Source of the DNA: Diphasiastrum complanatum
Taxonomy: Eukaryota; Streptophyta; Lycopodiopsida; Lycopodiales; Lycopodiaceae
Length of the DNA stretch: 64,000 nucleotides
Direction of reading: 5' to 3'
Assembly: GCA_029204225.1 (NCBI GenBank)
Contig: CM055095.1
Location: 18,453,483-18,517,482 of the forward strand
Under the pieces are notes generated by a model that had not been told where the DNA came from, made no database searches, and saw only the letters and a program-made list of their open reading frames with translations. Position numbers and translations under genes: made by a program. This document shows, piece after piece, positions 35,651 to 50,293 of the stretch (positions are counted from its first letter, which is position 1; every line of letters starts with the position of its first letter).

Positions 35651-36190
35651 TGTTCTGCAATTAACTCTAACAACTTGGGCTACCAACCGGAAATATTTTC
35701 CGGCGATAAAAAGTTTAAATGTTCGGAAGTTGTTGAAGACTGCATAAACCGTTGGACAAGCTATTTTAGCTTGCACAATGTCCCAGAAGATAAACGAATA
35801 TCATTGGTTCTATTGTATAGAGGCAATTTATTGCCGGACTTCCAGCTGACTATCAAAATGAATGCAAACAAAATATCCTCAACTCACTAGAGGCTGCTCT
35901 CCGTGTGGCAAAAGCCTATGATAGTACAATTGTTGCATCACAAAAAAGTGTGCATGGCCAAACGGCCCCGAAACCCAAGCAAGAAAAATCTAACAAGCGT
36001 AAGAAGCAGTTTTTTGATGAGCTGGAAGCAGAAGCATACCAACAGTCAAAGAAAAAGAAGAATAAGAAAAAATTGGTGGTGAAAGACAAAGCACGGTTGG
36101 CGGCGCTTAAATAGAATATGTGTTTCCTCTGCAATAAACCCGGGCACCGTGCCAAATAATGTCCGGAACGGAAAGCAAAGTCATCAAGTT
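35651..36190 (+). pseudogene. Chromovirus gag, C-terminal part
   Basis: Reads FSGDKKFKCSEVVEDCINRW and NVPEDKRISLVLLYRGN, typical of gypsy capsid. It stops at 35888 and resumes in other frames with a Lys-rich stretch. The zinc knuckle CFLCNKPGHRAK.C at about 36121-36163 has a stop in place of a residue before its last Cys. Confidence 0.85.
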
Positions 36191-36192
36191 TC

Positions 36193-36800
36193 ATGACTAT
36201 GGATTTACCAGCAGGTAAATTGGAAGTCAATTTGTTGAATAATTGTGACTGTACTTGTAACTTTAGTGCACTCTCTTTCAAGCCTAATGAATTGTTTCAT
36301 GTGAGAGGCAATATTTTAGGGAAAGACGTGAATGTGCTATTTGATTCAGGTAGTACTCACAATTTTTTGAATGCTCGACTTGTGCAGAAGCTCCAAGTGC
36401 CCACCATGGCTAGTGATCATCGTTACGTGGTCCATCTTGCCCCAGGGTCGGACACTGAGATTTGGGATGTCAAAGTCTCGAACTTAGAGCTTCGGATGTA
36501 GGACTATGTTGAGCCGTTGGATTTACATGTCATGAATCTAGACCGAACTAATGTAATTTTGGGCTATGAATGGTTTTTTGGAAAGTCAGACTCTTTAGAG
36601 ATAGATTTTAAAAATCATTCTATGGTATTTAAAGATAAGTTTGATCAGATTGTCTCTATTTCTGGAGAGACCGATGTACTTCCATTGCCGATGATTTCCT
36701 TGGCTGAATTAATTGAGAAATTTCATGATTCTGAGTATGAACTCTTTCACTTGCTTTTGAAATCTCGTATGCATTGTGATGTTGGGGATGTGAATGTGTT
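36193..36800 (+). pseudogene. Chromovirus protease
   Basis: Contains VLFDSGSTHNFLNARLV, the active-site motif of the aspartic protease, then VILGYEWF of its C-terminal half. One stop at 36499-36501 interrupts it. Protease normally cleaves the polyprotein during particle maturation. Confidence 0.9.
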
Positions 36801-37505
36801 TTCATGCTTTAACACCAAAAATTTGCATCAGGAACAACAGCTTTTGCAAGACTTAAAACAAGAGTTTAATGAAGTTTTTTCGAAGCAACTACCTTATGGA
36901 CTACCACCCGCTCGGTCGGTAGATCATAAGATAGACCATTTTCCCGATAGCCATCCTATCTTCAGACAACCATATCGGTTTAGTCAGAAGGAAGAGGAGG
37001 AGTGGCTAGGGAGATCAAGGAGTATCTCAGGATGGGACACATAAGACCTAGTAAATCTCCATGGGGAGCACATGTCCTTCTTAAGAGTAAGAAATATGGG
37101 AGTTTCCGGCTGTGTGTAGATTACAAGGGTCTGAACAAACTAACAGTTAAAAATAAATAGCCGCTGCCCAGGATGGACGATCTCATAGATCGATTGAATG
37201 GAGCTAAATACCTCACGAAAATTGATCTACGTACGGGATACCATCAGATTAGGATACATTCGGAAGATGTATCTAAAACCGGTTTTAGGACCAGGTTTGG
37301 CCACTATAAGTTTTTTTTATTGCCCTTTGGTTTGACAAATGCTCCGGCTACTTTCCAGCAAATGATGAACGGTTTGTTTGTTCATATTTGGGGAAGTTCG
37401 TAGTAGGGTTTTTGGACGATATTCTGATCTATAGCAGAACACTCAAAGAGCATGCTAAGCATCTCCATACTTTCTTACATATCTTAAGACAAGAGAAGCT
37501 TATTG
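36801..37505 (+). pseudogene. Chromovirus RT fingers and palm, truncated
   Basis: Shows LPPARSVDHKIDHFPDSHPI, then [57 protein letters not shown] and FLDDILIYSR (usual VDD is LDD here). Frame changes fall near 37000 and 37400, and a TAG at 37158-37160. The RT ends at RQEKL and jumps straight to YWPKF of the integrase, a deletion of several hundred codons. Confidence 0.9.
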
Positions 37506-38361
37506 GCCAAAATTCAAGCCCTTTGTAAAATCTTATGTGGTCAAGTGTGACCAATGCCAGTTGAATAAAGATGAACGCCTTAAGGCTGGCAGTTTGTTGC
37601 ATCCACTGGATATCCCTGATAAGAGATGGGATAGTATTTCCATGGATTTCGTGGTTGGGTTATCGCGGACGAATAAACAGTATGATGCAATTTGGGTTGT
37701 GGTCGACCGTCTTACCAAATTGGCTACGTTTATTCCGGCAAAGACCATCGCGAAGGCTTCTGATTTAGCTCAGACATTTGTAGAGCGTCTGTTTAGGCTT
37801 TACGGATTACCAAGTGATATTGTGAGCGATCGCGATCCGAAGTTCACCGTTGACTTTTGGTCGGCCGTATTTGCTAAACTAGAGACGACACTAAGCTTGG
37901 GTTCTTCTGATAATCCTGAGATGGATGGACAGACGGAAAGAACAAATCGGATGATGGAACAAATGCTTCAAGCATATGTTTCAGATGGCAATCTGATTGA
38001 AAAAAGTACCTTCCATTGATCGAGTTTGCCTATAATAGTAGTAAGCATTCGGCTACCGATTATAGCCCGTTTACGCCTATGTACGGTTTTGAGCCTAGGT
38101 TACCCGGTTGAGACTCGGACGATCAAGTTTCAGAAAGTAGCGAATTTCCTTCATGATATGCAGGAAATGCTACGGATTGCACGTGAAAATGTCCAGAGTG
38201 CCCAGGATAGGGACAGACATTATGCAAATCTGAAAAGATCATCGAGAGACTTCCAAGTGGGAGATTGGGTGTATTTGAGAAACCCGAAGGATTCAAGTGT
38301 AATGCGTACCAGCAAGCATTATAAGTTGTCCCCTAGATATAGAGGACCGTTTAAGTCTTGA
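37506..38361 (+). pseudogene. Chromovirus integrase with GPF motif
   Basis: The zinc domain remnant reads VKCDQCQLNK. The core shows SMDFVVGL (Asp), IVSDRDPKFT (Asp) and DGQTERTNR (Glu), so the full DDE triad is present. A frameshift occurs near 38017 and another near 38110. The C-terminal domain includes FQVGDWVYL and RYRGPFK, the GPF/Y motif of this group, which helps position the complex on chromatin. Confidence 0.9.
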
Positions 38362-38935
38362 AAAAGATCGGAACCTTAGCTTACCAATTGGAACTCCCGG
38401 AAGGATCGCAAGTGCATCTCGTATTTCACATTAGTCATCTCAAAAAGAGTCTTCATGAAGGAGAGCATCTTGGATCTGGAGATCACTTGGACCTGTTGGA
38501 TGAATCATCGGGTGTATCTCGTCTTGAACTCGAAAAGATCTTGGACACAAGAACTAAACGATTGAGAAAGAACATGCCAAAGCTTCTTCGTGGTAGTAGC
38601 AACAGAAGCACGAACAAAACGAAACTTCAAATTGGCACCCTATGAAGTTTCGTGACTCTCTTTGTTATCAAAAAGCCCGAAGAACTCAAAAAAAATAAAA
38701 AAAAATAACATGCTATGTCAAATATTTGTCAATAACCAGGATTTACATAGTGAAATATGTAAAATAAGATTAATGTGCACTATTGAATTATGAGTTAGAG
38801 AATTACACAGGAACTAAACGATTGAGAAATTGTATAGTTACCGAGCATTTGGTTAGATGGAGGGGATGTACAGACGATGACGATTCTTGGGAACAGGAAG
38901 GAAGCTTAAGGAGGAACTTTTCCAATTTTAAGTTT
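38358..38935 (+). pseudogene. Chromodomain region, split by an insertion
   Basis: After [13 protein letters not shown], the reading gives [15 protein letters not shown], is broken by a 241-bp insertion, and resumes as RLRNCIVTEHLVRWRGCTDD then SWEQEGSL. The pattern ILDTR...LVRW.G....SWE is that of integrase-fused chromodomains, which bind histone marks and target insertion to heterochromatin. Removing one copy of the 19-bp repeat and the insert would bring the two halves together at the right place. Confidence 0.85.
38570..38810 (+). mobile_element. Copied 241-bp segment within the chromodomain
   Basis: Bases 38572-38809 match 24250-24485 with only a few differences, on the same strand. The insert is flanked by the 19-bp direct repeat GAACTAAACGATTGAGAAA at 38551-38569 and 38811-38829. 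There are no inverted ends or terminal poly-A; an internal A-rich run exists. The mechanism is unclear: a retroposed fragment or templated break repair. Confidence 0.85.
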
Positions 38936-39440
38936 TGAGGACAGAACTTGAATAAGACGGGAAAAATATCATGCCCATGATTTGTCTCGGGTAGCGTGTC
39001 CATGCTAGGGACCGGTAGACCAACATCCCATAAATTAATTGTGACTATAAGGGAATTGGGGCCCTTATGTGTATATGGTCATAATTAATGGTTGTAGGCC
39101 TAAACACATGGTGGTGGAAATGGTACGGGTCTATCAGTGAGTCATTAGGGAACTGGATGACATGGCCTAGATAGGCTGCAGAGTTGTCCAGTGAGGTGTC
39201 ACAGTGCACTACTAGTGGTGCATGGGCCTTGGAGTGTATAAGTATACCTATTGGGCTCTCACTAGTGTATCCTTGATTTGTGATGAGTAGCTACATGCTG
39301 CTGGAGTGACTCCTCTTTCCATGACTTTGATTTATCCATAGCTTGGGGGCTAGATCCGTACGATCTAGGTTTGGTTGTGTTGGTTTAACCTCCACCGGTT
39401 TCCATGTGTTGTTGCTTTGTATGGTATGCTTAGGCTAGAA
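38936..39440 (+). other. Probable chromovirus 3' LTR remnant
   Basis: It follows the chromodomain stop and a purine-rich GACGGGAAAAATAT stretch, the place where the 3' LTR should start (near TGCCCATGATTTG). No second LTR is in the window to confirm boundaries. Confidence 0.4.
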
Positions 39441-39442
39441 TC

Positions 39443-39990
39443 TTGTTGGTAGGACTTCATAAGAACACTGCAACAGGATCAGTTATTGAGGATTCAGATG
39501 TAGTAATGACTCTATTATCGAGTCTCCCTAATGCCCATGAAATCTGGGCTATGGCTATTTCAATCCAGCAACATCTCACTCTATCAAGAGTAATCTCGAT
39601 GCTACTACGGGAGGAGATCAGAAGGACTGCTTCCTCCTCTGGCTCAGGATTGGATCCACAAGCTCTATACACAAAGAAAAATCAGAAGTTTAGATCCAAG
39701 AGATCTACAAAGTTGGATTACACTAACAAGAGGAGCAACATGCAGCAGCATGTATCAAACACACCAACAACATCAGGATCTTCATCATTCCAGCCAATGT
39801 AGAAGCTATTTTGCAAATACTATAAGAGGACTAGTCATCTCATCAAGGGTTGTTGAACTTTGAAGTACAACAACGAGAAGAAGAAGCAGTTCTAGCAGCA
39901 AGCCAATGCTGCTACAACCAGTCACTCGATCTTGGAACAAGAGAAAGATGAAACAGCCTTCATGACCAAGATTGGAGACCAATAGGTGTA
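39443..39990 (+). pseudogene. Copia gag fragment (family C-like)
   Basis: Reads VVMTLLSSLPNAHEIW, LTLSRVISMLLREEIRR and a Thr/Ser/Gln-rich tail, ending at a TAG (39800-39802). A degenerate zinc knuckle (LFCKYYKRTSHLIKGC, second Cys lost) follows. It lies directly upstream of the family C LTR. Confidence 0.85.
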
Positions 39991-40007
39991 GCTATCATCT
40001 GCACAAA

Positions 40008-40411
40008 TGTAAAAAATGTGTATATACAAAATAGTAGATGTTTTTCATGCATCGATTTCTTTTCAAACATATTGTCAGTAATAAGTTCATAACTTTTACA
40101 CATTGTGATTAGCTCTGTGAAGCATGCGGTTACGTCCTCTATTATCTTGTGCGCACCTGCATTATCTGACTTGTATATTTCGTTATACTTAATCTGATTA
40201 AGTCAATGTTTGGTTCTGCGTTCAGATTCTTGTCAATATTGCAATGCTTTTCTATGTCATGTCTGACTATTTGATTGTTTTGTCTGATTGTCTGGTCATC
40301 GCTTCCGATATCACCATGCATTAAGCTCGTAATTCATCTTGTATTCACCTACTAAGTCACCAGTAGTGCACGCATTGAGGGAAGTGGATCATCACCCAGC
40401 TTTCCCCAAAA
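40008..40411 (+). repeat. 5' LTR of family C
   Basis: Aligns with the inverted LTR at 15137-15574 through AGTAGATG, CTGCGTTCAGATT-like words and AGTAGTGCAC. The start is approximate. It ends CCCCAAAA before the primer site, so the terminal CA has mutated. Confidence 0.75.
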
Positions 40412-40423
40412 TGGTATCAAAGC
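40412..40423 (+). other. Primer-binding site of family C
   Basis: TGGTATCAAAGC, one base different from TGGTATCAGAGC; the inverted copy has the same variant. Confidence 0.88.
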
Positions 40424-40614
40424 CAAGATATCAAAACCTATCTGATTCTTTAAGCGGTTTCATTTCAGAGCTATTTCTATAGCCTAATAAGCTTCCATAG
40501 AAACAAGACTCTACTAGTCGATAGAGTACTTGTCTGCTTGTTCTGTAATTTAGCACCAGATTTTCATACTTAAGTCACTGATAGTTATTTCTATTACCTA
40601 GACTAATCTTCCAC

Positions 40615-41500
40615 ATGGATTCCCAAGGGAAACCCAGTCCTATCATGGACAAGCTTGATGGAGCTAATTACCATCTGTGGAAATTCAAGATGAGAACCAT
40701 GCTAATGGCTAAAGAGTTGTATGACATTGTTACAGGTGCAGAGGGAATACCCGAAGCTGACGATGCAACAAACTCCATATGGAAGCTGAAGGATGGCAAA
40801 GCCTTTGCACTGATCGTCCTCAACATTTCGGCTACTCAAATCAGCCATGTGTCTAAAGCTCAGACATCCAAGGAAGTTTGGGACATCTTGGGCACATTAT
40901 ACGAAGTGCGAGATATAGCTTCCAAGCTACATCTCAGGAAGAAATTTTACTCCCTCAAGATGGCAAATGGTGATTCCTTGTAAAATCACATCAACCAATT
41001 CAAGACCCTGTTGAAGCAAATGGTCACTATCAAATCTATCATAGATGATCAAGATGCAGTGATACAACTGCTTACAAGCTTGCCAACTCATACGACAGTT
41101 GGGTGATGATCATCACGACGCATCCAGAGCTGACTCTTTCAAGAATCATTGCAATGTTGTTGCAGGAAGGCATGCGGAGGAAAAAAGCCTCCAGTTTTTC
41201 AGCTGATTCTCACACCTTGTGCACCAACAGAAGCATGACTAAGCAGAAGAAAAAGAAAGGCCCAAAGCAATCAAAGCAAGACCAGAAGCCAACACAGCAC
41301 AAAGAACAGTCAAACTTTCAGATTAAGAAGAAGTTGTTCTGCAGACACTGCAAGAGAAACAACCACAAGATTCAAGACTGTCGGATACTACAAGTAAAGA
41401 ACAACAGCAAGGGACAGTTAAATCAACTGGCCAATGCAGCTACAGAAACTCCACAGCCCATTAAAGAAGCAGATCATGATGTCTTCATGACCAGCCATCA
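40615..41500 (+). pseudogene. Family C gag
   Basis: Starts MDSQGKPSPIMDKLDGANYH and shows WKFKMRTMLMAKELYDIV, KEVWDILGTLYE and LHLRKKFYSLKM. It stops at 40981-40983, then other frames supply LTSLPTH, LTLSRIIAMLLQEGMRR and an intact zinc knuckle CRHCKRNNHKIQDC at about 41341-41382. Confidence 0.92.
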
Positions 41501-42345
41501 AGGAGCATCCAAAGATAGTTCTTGGTTCCTGAATTCTGGTGACACTCGGCATATGACTAGCCTCATTGTCTGTTTCGAGTCCTATACACCCTATAGTACC
41601 AACAAGTATGTTCACTTTGGCGACATAGCACACAAGCTATTAAAGGTGAAGGTACTGTAAGATTAAACTTTGCAAATGATCAGTCTAAGCTACTTTCTAA
41701 ATTCATGTATGTACCCAATATATCTACAAATCTAATCTGTGTAAGTTGAATCACTGATCTAGGACATAAAGTAGAATTTGAATGAGATCAATGCAAAGTA
41801 GTCGATAGGACAGACAAGATCCTAGCACTCAGAAAGCGACATAAATACTTGTATAGATTAAGTCGTTGCTTTTTTGCCTCTAGTCAGATGCTTAGTACTT
41901 CTATTCAAAAAGATAGACATTATAGACTTGGTCACCTGAATCATGCTTCTGTATAGCATATGTTCAAACAATCTATGGTTCTTGATCTAGACTATCCTGA
42001 TAGTAATGTCCATCGTCGATCCACTATACGACAGCAAGTCAGACAAAGAATGGATCATCAGCCAACAATTTCTCCAAGAAGATCAAGCCAAGTGCGGACA
42101 TAGCCCACAAGGTATACTTCTAAGTCTGTTTGTCTCTTAATACAAGAACCAATGATAGTCGAAGAGGTGCTTAGTCTACCAGACTCTGATCTCTAGAGAG
42201 AAGCTATGGACAGAGAGTATTCCTCTCTGATCAAGAACTAGACATGGTCATTAGTCGAAGCTCCTGCTAGCTGCAATCTTATCAATTGCAAATGGATCTT
42301 TAAGATCAAGTATAATGCCAATGGAGCGATTGATCGAAGGAAGGC
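41501..42345 (+). pseudogene. Family C protease, linker and RT start
   Basis: Protease reads WFLNSGDTRHMT near 41524; the catalytic Asp is Asn. Frames then decay. From about 42190 the reading is REAMDREYSSLIKN, WSLVEAPASCNLINCKWIF and KIKYNANGAIDRRKARL, the first part of copia RT. No integrase core is found between them. Confidence 0.82.
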
Positions 42346-43682
42346 AAGATTGTATTTACTTTATAAGAGAAATTGTCATTGAAAGACGTGACTAGTCTAG
42401 ATTTCTAAAAAACAAACCTGTATTATTCTTGGTGTTCATTATTATGAGTGCATGACCTGGTTATTTTCCAAGATTATTGACCATGTACCATTTATGATAT
42501 GTTATCAAACATGACTATATTTTGAATCATTTTCTTAAGACAACTTTATAGTCGAGTTCAATTTTATCACGCATTATGAAATTGCAAAAACAAAAAACAA
42601 AAAATTGTTCCTAGTATATCATATTCATATCAAGGTTATGATCTATCTAACATCAACTCAATATGTTTGTTTCCAATCAATTATATTGCACAAAAGTTCA
42701 AAATGTCCTTGTTCGATCAGCTCAATCAAAAAGACTATGTACAAATCATTCTATAGAAATATATTCATCATATATATATACACTCATAGGCTATGTCATG
42801 TTTTCAATTATTACGGATTATGATTTGATTTTTATCTTTAAAACATTTGGGATTACAAACATAATGGTTTGAAGAATTTTCCATTGCATTATTTTGAATA
42901 GTGCTAAAACATTGGAACATCAATCTATTCAACATAGGTTGCATTGGTACAAACACATATCTTACACGTGTTGGAACTGTGTTTTGTGATTAATGTGCTA
43001 TGACACCGATTTTTGGAATACTGAATGATGCAACAAGATATTGGTAATTTCAAAAATCAATTTAATGTGGAATGAAATTGATATTCTAACACAACCAACT
43101 ACAATAATTACAGTTTTTTAGAATCTTGCCCTTAGTAAGTCTGAGTATATTGATCTGATCAAAAGGTGTTTGAGACAACTATGCTATTGAGTTTTAGGAG
43201 GCATCTGAGACAACCATGAACAACTAATTAGATCATTGCCACAGAACAAGAGAGAGACATAGATGAAATACTTGAATCATTAAAAAAGTTACAACACATT
43301 TAGACTAGATCAAAATCTAGTGAAGTGAAGAGTCTTGTGTGAAAACTAGTAAATTGCAACTTGACTATTTTGAGAACTAAAACCATTATGGTAAGTTCTA
43401 GTTGCTCCTTTGAATTTTCCCACACTTTTAGCACGTGTGTAGATGTCTAGCGAGGCTCATAGTCTTATCTATCATTGGCCTAAAGTGTTGGAGATAGGTG
43501 GACCCTTGAAACTAGTCAAGATTGCTTTGTTACCATTAATCTTGATTAAGGGAGGTAAGTGGATAAGCTTCAAATTTGGATGGCTTAGATACATTAAGGC
43601 AAAACCAACCTACTACACATAGTAGATCATCATATACTATCTTAAAAGTTCTATTGAAAACATGGTTGCTAGAGAGGTGGTG
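42346..43682. other. Unassigned AT-rich stretch
   Basis: No supported gene or transposon motif. Confidence 0.45.
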
Positions 43683-44639
<957 letters not shown>

Positions 44640-44945
44640 AAGCAGATGTTTCTGGCCACAGATGCTTGCTGCCTGGTGAGTGTTGAGCCAGATATGTGTT
44701 GCAATGCAGGCTAATATTCATCCACTGACTATCTGTTGAGGCTAAGGCCTTATGACCAGGGGAGGAATGCTTCCCATCCTTCTGCTTCCATTTGGTGATG
44801 GCCACCAGATCTGCTTTAGGTTTAACCTCAGTACCTTCAACAATTTTCCAAAGCTCTTTTGCTTGTAGGATCACCCTCATTTTGAAATTTCATAAGTGAT
44901 AGTTGTCGTCATCCAACTTTTGAATAGAATTTGAAAATGATGCAT
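44640..44945 (-). pseudogene. Copia gag fragment, minus strand
   Basis: The minus strand reads QKLDDDNYHL, NFKMRVILQAKELWKIVEG and ITKWKQKDGK, the N-terminal gag motif also seen in family C (WKFKMRTMLMAKELYDIV). One stop in the WKF position. Confidence 0.82.
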
Positions 44946-46917
<1,972 letters not shown>

Positions 46918-47386
46918 GATGGACATCCAGAAGATATTAGGATTAAGTCTAAAGTTGTTCCTTTAATCATGTAACTTAAATTAATCATATCTCATGTTCC
47001 TCTATATATTGAATCAACAGGAGTGATGAATGTTGGTTAATGATGAGTGTGAGCCATGTAGTAGCAAACACGTACTGTTACATAAACAGATACAGAGGTA
47101 GCAAGCAGTAGCTAGTTACCAGTTTATTCGTGAGAGAGGATATCTCTCTTGAGTCGACGCACTGATCTAGGAAATAGACAATGCTCAGATATTTTATTGC
47201 AAACTTGTTTTTAATAATAGATGAGTTGAATCATTCTGCCCATCGTGTGCAATCTGTGAATGATTTATGATGCTTTCTTACAGTAGTTACATTTTCTATT
47301 GTTTCTTATATGCTGTTAAACATTGTCTGTTATTTGTTAATTAATATCAAATTTGTAGTGTCAATCTGTAGTTTAGAAGAGATTAG
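46918..47386 (+). repeat. 5' LTR of copia element H, left part
   Basis: This stretch and 58828-58913 flank element E2 and read as one LTR once E2 and one copy of ATTAG are set aside. The start (TGGACATCCAG) is approximate. A TATA-like CTATATATT lies near 47002. No second H LTR is in the window. Confidence 0.6.
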
Positions 47387-47660
47387 AGTTAGAATCAAAG
47401 TAGAATCACCGTGTTACTGTATTGTGGGTCCTATCAGTGGATAAGGATCAGTTGGCCTCGCAACGAGACAATTTGACTGGACATGCGTCCCGCCAACGGC
47501 AACCTGGGTCATGCATGGGTTGCCTGAGTGACCAACTATATGTAGAGTGTAATTTCATTTTGAAAAATACAGTTGCTATGTAAGCTTGTTGTGGAGAGTG
47601 TTTTCTGTCTGTGTTACTGTGTAGCATGATCTGTGTTTCTGTGCAAAGCAAATTCTAAGT
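47387..47660 (+). repeat. 5' LTR of family E copy 2
   Basis: 274 bp, AGTTAGAAT...ATTCTAAGT. The primer site follows with no gap. Confidence 0.93.
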
Positions 47661-47672
47661 TGGTATCAGAGC
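47661..47672 (+). other. Primer-binding site of family E copy 2
   Basis: TGGTATCAGAGC, directly after the LTR; complementary to initiator-Met tRNA. Confidence 0.95.
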
Positions 47673-48959
47673 CATACAGGGAGTGTACACAGTACAACAT
47701 TGCCGTTGAAGAGAGCTTCGGGAGAACTGTCTTCTGAGAGTTTGGGGTTTACGGCAAGTTGAAGACGGAAAGAGAAGCATTGGTACATGGTTTCTAGTTT
47801 ATAGAGGCTTGCTAAGCTCAGCAGAGGGATTATTAGCCTGTGCATAGCATCAGACAGGGAAAAATTTGGTGAAAAATTGACAGTTGTGAAGCCAGCTGAA
47901 AATTGAAACCGGGTTTGGGGTTAGGTTTTTATACATAACTGGTGATTTCTTCGCTGTTTGTGCACCGTTTTGGATGCCGTAAGGACAGGAAGGAAGCTAA
48001 TCACATTGTCAACCAACCATGGAGATATTCTGAGGTTTATGTCAGAGATTTGTCTCCAGATAGTTAACCTAACAGATTTGTGGTAAAAGATAAAAAAAAA
48101 TCCACTTTGTCAAGTTGAGCTAAAATCACCATTTCTCCACGAAATTTCTTGAGTGAACACTCTAGAGTCTTGGAATCAGTAGGACAACCCTACTCCAGGC
48201 CTCAGATCGTGCTCAAATCGATCCACAGGCGAGTTAGATCAAGCAATTTTGAGTGTGGGGAGGCGCGACCGTAGACAGAGAGAGCGGGCAGCTCGCGCGC
48301 GCCCAACACGAAGGGTGCTGTAGCATCTAGCGATTGTAGGAGCGCGGTTCAACACCCAAATGTAGTTTGGACCTCTGGATGAGGTGTCAGATGCATCGAC
48401 GGTCTAGAACTTGTGATGGGAGAGAAACGTGGACCACAAGATTTGGTTCAGCCATTGGATGGGCTTTGAACAGGGCCCTAAAGAAGTGAAGTGCATTTTG
48501 GCCTTCAACTTCATTAAAAATTTTCATACTGAAATTGGAGTTGGGTCTCTTCACAAGTGAAGAGTGAAGTTTCTTCAAGGTGAAGAAACAGTTCAAAAAC
48601 CAGAAAAGTCCCTATTTTTGGGTCCTTTGCCCGTTTTGACCCAAACGAAAGGCTATAACCTCCAAACAAAGGGCACCCGGACTGTACCTGCAAGTATGGT
48701 ACAACAAAACAAAGTGATTGCAGTGGAGAAAGTGTTCGGAGTACACCAGAAGTGATTCATCATTCCACTGGGCATGTTGTTGGGAGTTGACGACTGAGTG
48801 CATTTCGGAAGGCGACGCCGATTTGGCTTTCAAATTGGTGAAAAAGCGGCGAGTGGCCTGGTAAGGAGAAAAGTGCAGTCATTATTTTCAACTTCTGACA
48901 TCACTATTGGCTCCGCATACTGTTCTTAGCCTAAGGCAGAAGTTTCAAATAGTTTTGCG
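47673..48959 (+). other. Long untranslated leader of family E copy 2
   Basis: About 1.29 kb with no gag motif. The last 0.42 kb (from CTTCACAAGTGAAG near 48548) matches copy 1 from 18942. That start is itself a perfect 6-bp hairpin around AA. Confidence 0.75.
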
Positions 48960-49700
48960 ATGGCAAACATGGGAGAGTCCATTTTGAGTGAAAGTAGCAA
49001 ATTGGATGAGATTTCCAACTATGCATTGTGGAAATTCAAAATGAAAAACATACTGATGGAGAAAGACGTGTGGGAAGTCGTCACAAGTGATGAGAGAAGG
49101 CCGCCAAATGAAGCAGATATCAAAGTGTTCGACAAAAAGATGAGGAAAGCTTTGACCATCATTAACTTGTCATTACCCACATTTGTGATGTTGTTACACC
49201 CAAACAGGCATGGGATGTGCTAAAGGATCAGTTCGAGATGTCAAATTCGTCAAGAATCATGTTTCTGAAGTCAAAGTTGAATAGTGCCCACATGGAGCAA
49301 GGAGAGCACATTCAGACATACATGACCAGAATCAAGACTATGAGAGATGAACTGCATTTTATTGGTGAGCGCATACGTGATGTGGAGCTGGTGCACAATG
49401 CATTGTGTGGCATTGCAGAACCCTATCAGATGTTTGTGAGCGGAATAGCATCAAGAGAAAGATTGCCAACCTTTGATGAGCTCATAGGAATCTTGATGCA
49501 GGAAGAGCAACGGCGAGAAATGGTGAAAGCTAGACGTCAAAATACTGACGATCAGGCACTTGCGACATGCCAAAAACAAGGCAAGGGCAAGGGCAAGAAG
49601 AAGTCTAAGCAGCAATTTGCCAAGTCTCGGGAGGATGAGAGATCTTCCAGTAAAACTAAGCCATTGTGGTGAAAAGGGCCATTGGAAGAGTGAATGTCGC
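48960..49700 (+). pseudogene. Family E copy 2 gag
   Basis: Starts MANMGESILSESSKLDEI with an intact WKFKMKNILMEKDVWEVV. A deletion near 49172 shifts the frame; the rest is open at 49217-49672 (FLKSKLNSAHMEQGEHIQTY, GILMQEEQRREM). A second deletion near 49660 removes the first half of the zinc knuckle, leaving KGHWKSEC. Copy 1 is damaged at different places. Confidence 0.92.
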
Positions 49701-50293
49701 AAATTCCTGGCGGAACAAGGCAAGGGGAAACCAAACAAGCAGGTAACCTTGTCAATGAGGGTGAGATTGAAGACTCTAGCATTTTCATATCTGCATTGTC
49801 ATCTAATCAAGATGATCAAGCATGGTATATTGACTCGGGAGCCACAAGACACATGACAGGTAGCAAGAATTGGTTTAGTAGTTTGAAGGTGTTGGATAAT
49901 GGAACATCTGTTTCACAAGCAAATGGTGAGGTGTGCAAGATCAAGGGGATAGGCACCGTTTCAATCCAACTACATGATGGCAAAAGCAGGATGATCAAGG
50001 AGGTACTTTATGTACCAGATTTGAAGAAAAATCTACTTTCTGTTGGAGTCATTACTGATCAAAAGTTGAAAGTAGAATTCGCCCATGATCGTTGCTTTGT
50101 GAAGGATGTGAACCAAAAGTTCAAAGTTATTGCGGATGGAGTAAGAGAGCCCAATACAAAATTGTACAGGTTGAATGCTACAATTAAAGGGCAACACGGA
50201 CTTGTATCGTCCATTCCATCGCAAACTAAGTTGTGGCATAAGAGGCTTGGTCACTTGAACTTGGCAAGCCTCAGTTTGATGAGAAAATTGTAG
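49701..50293 (+). pseudogene. Family E copy 2 protease and pre-integrase
   Basis: Open reading with an intact protease active site YIDSGATRHMTG, VPDLKKNLLSVG, and LWHKRLGHLNLASLSLM of the pre-integrase segment. It stops at a TAG (50291-50293). The following CESCVYGKQ zinc part is deleted relative to copy 1. Confidence 0.93.

Larger units (their letters stand above)
35651..38935 (+). mobile_element. Ty3/gypsy chromovirus, rearranged
   Basis: Plus-strand order: gag end with zinc knuckle, protease, RT fingers and palm, an internal deletion, integrase zinc and core, a GPF-type motif, and a chromodomain. The chromodomain marks this as a chromovirus. The RT thumb-RNase H part is deleted here but present inverted at 34259-35650. 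A 241-bp foreign segment interrupts the chromodomain. Several stops and frameshifts make it non-autonomous. No 5' LTR was found. Confidence 0.9.
40008..42345 (+). mobile_element. Copia family C, 5' part with internal deletion
   Basis: LTR (about 40008-40411), primer site, gag, protease and then the start of RT. The integrase core is missing between about 41990 and 42060. The 3' half and 3' LTR are absent. LTR, leader and gag start match the inverted fragment at 14890-15574. Confidence 0.88.
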
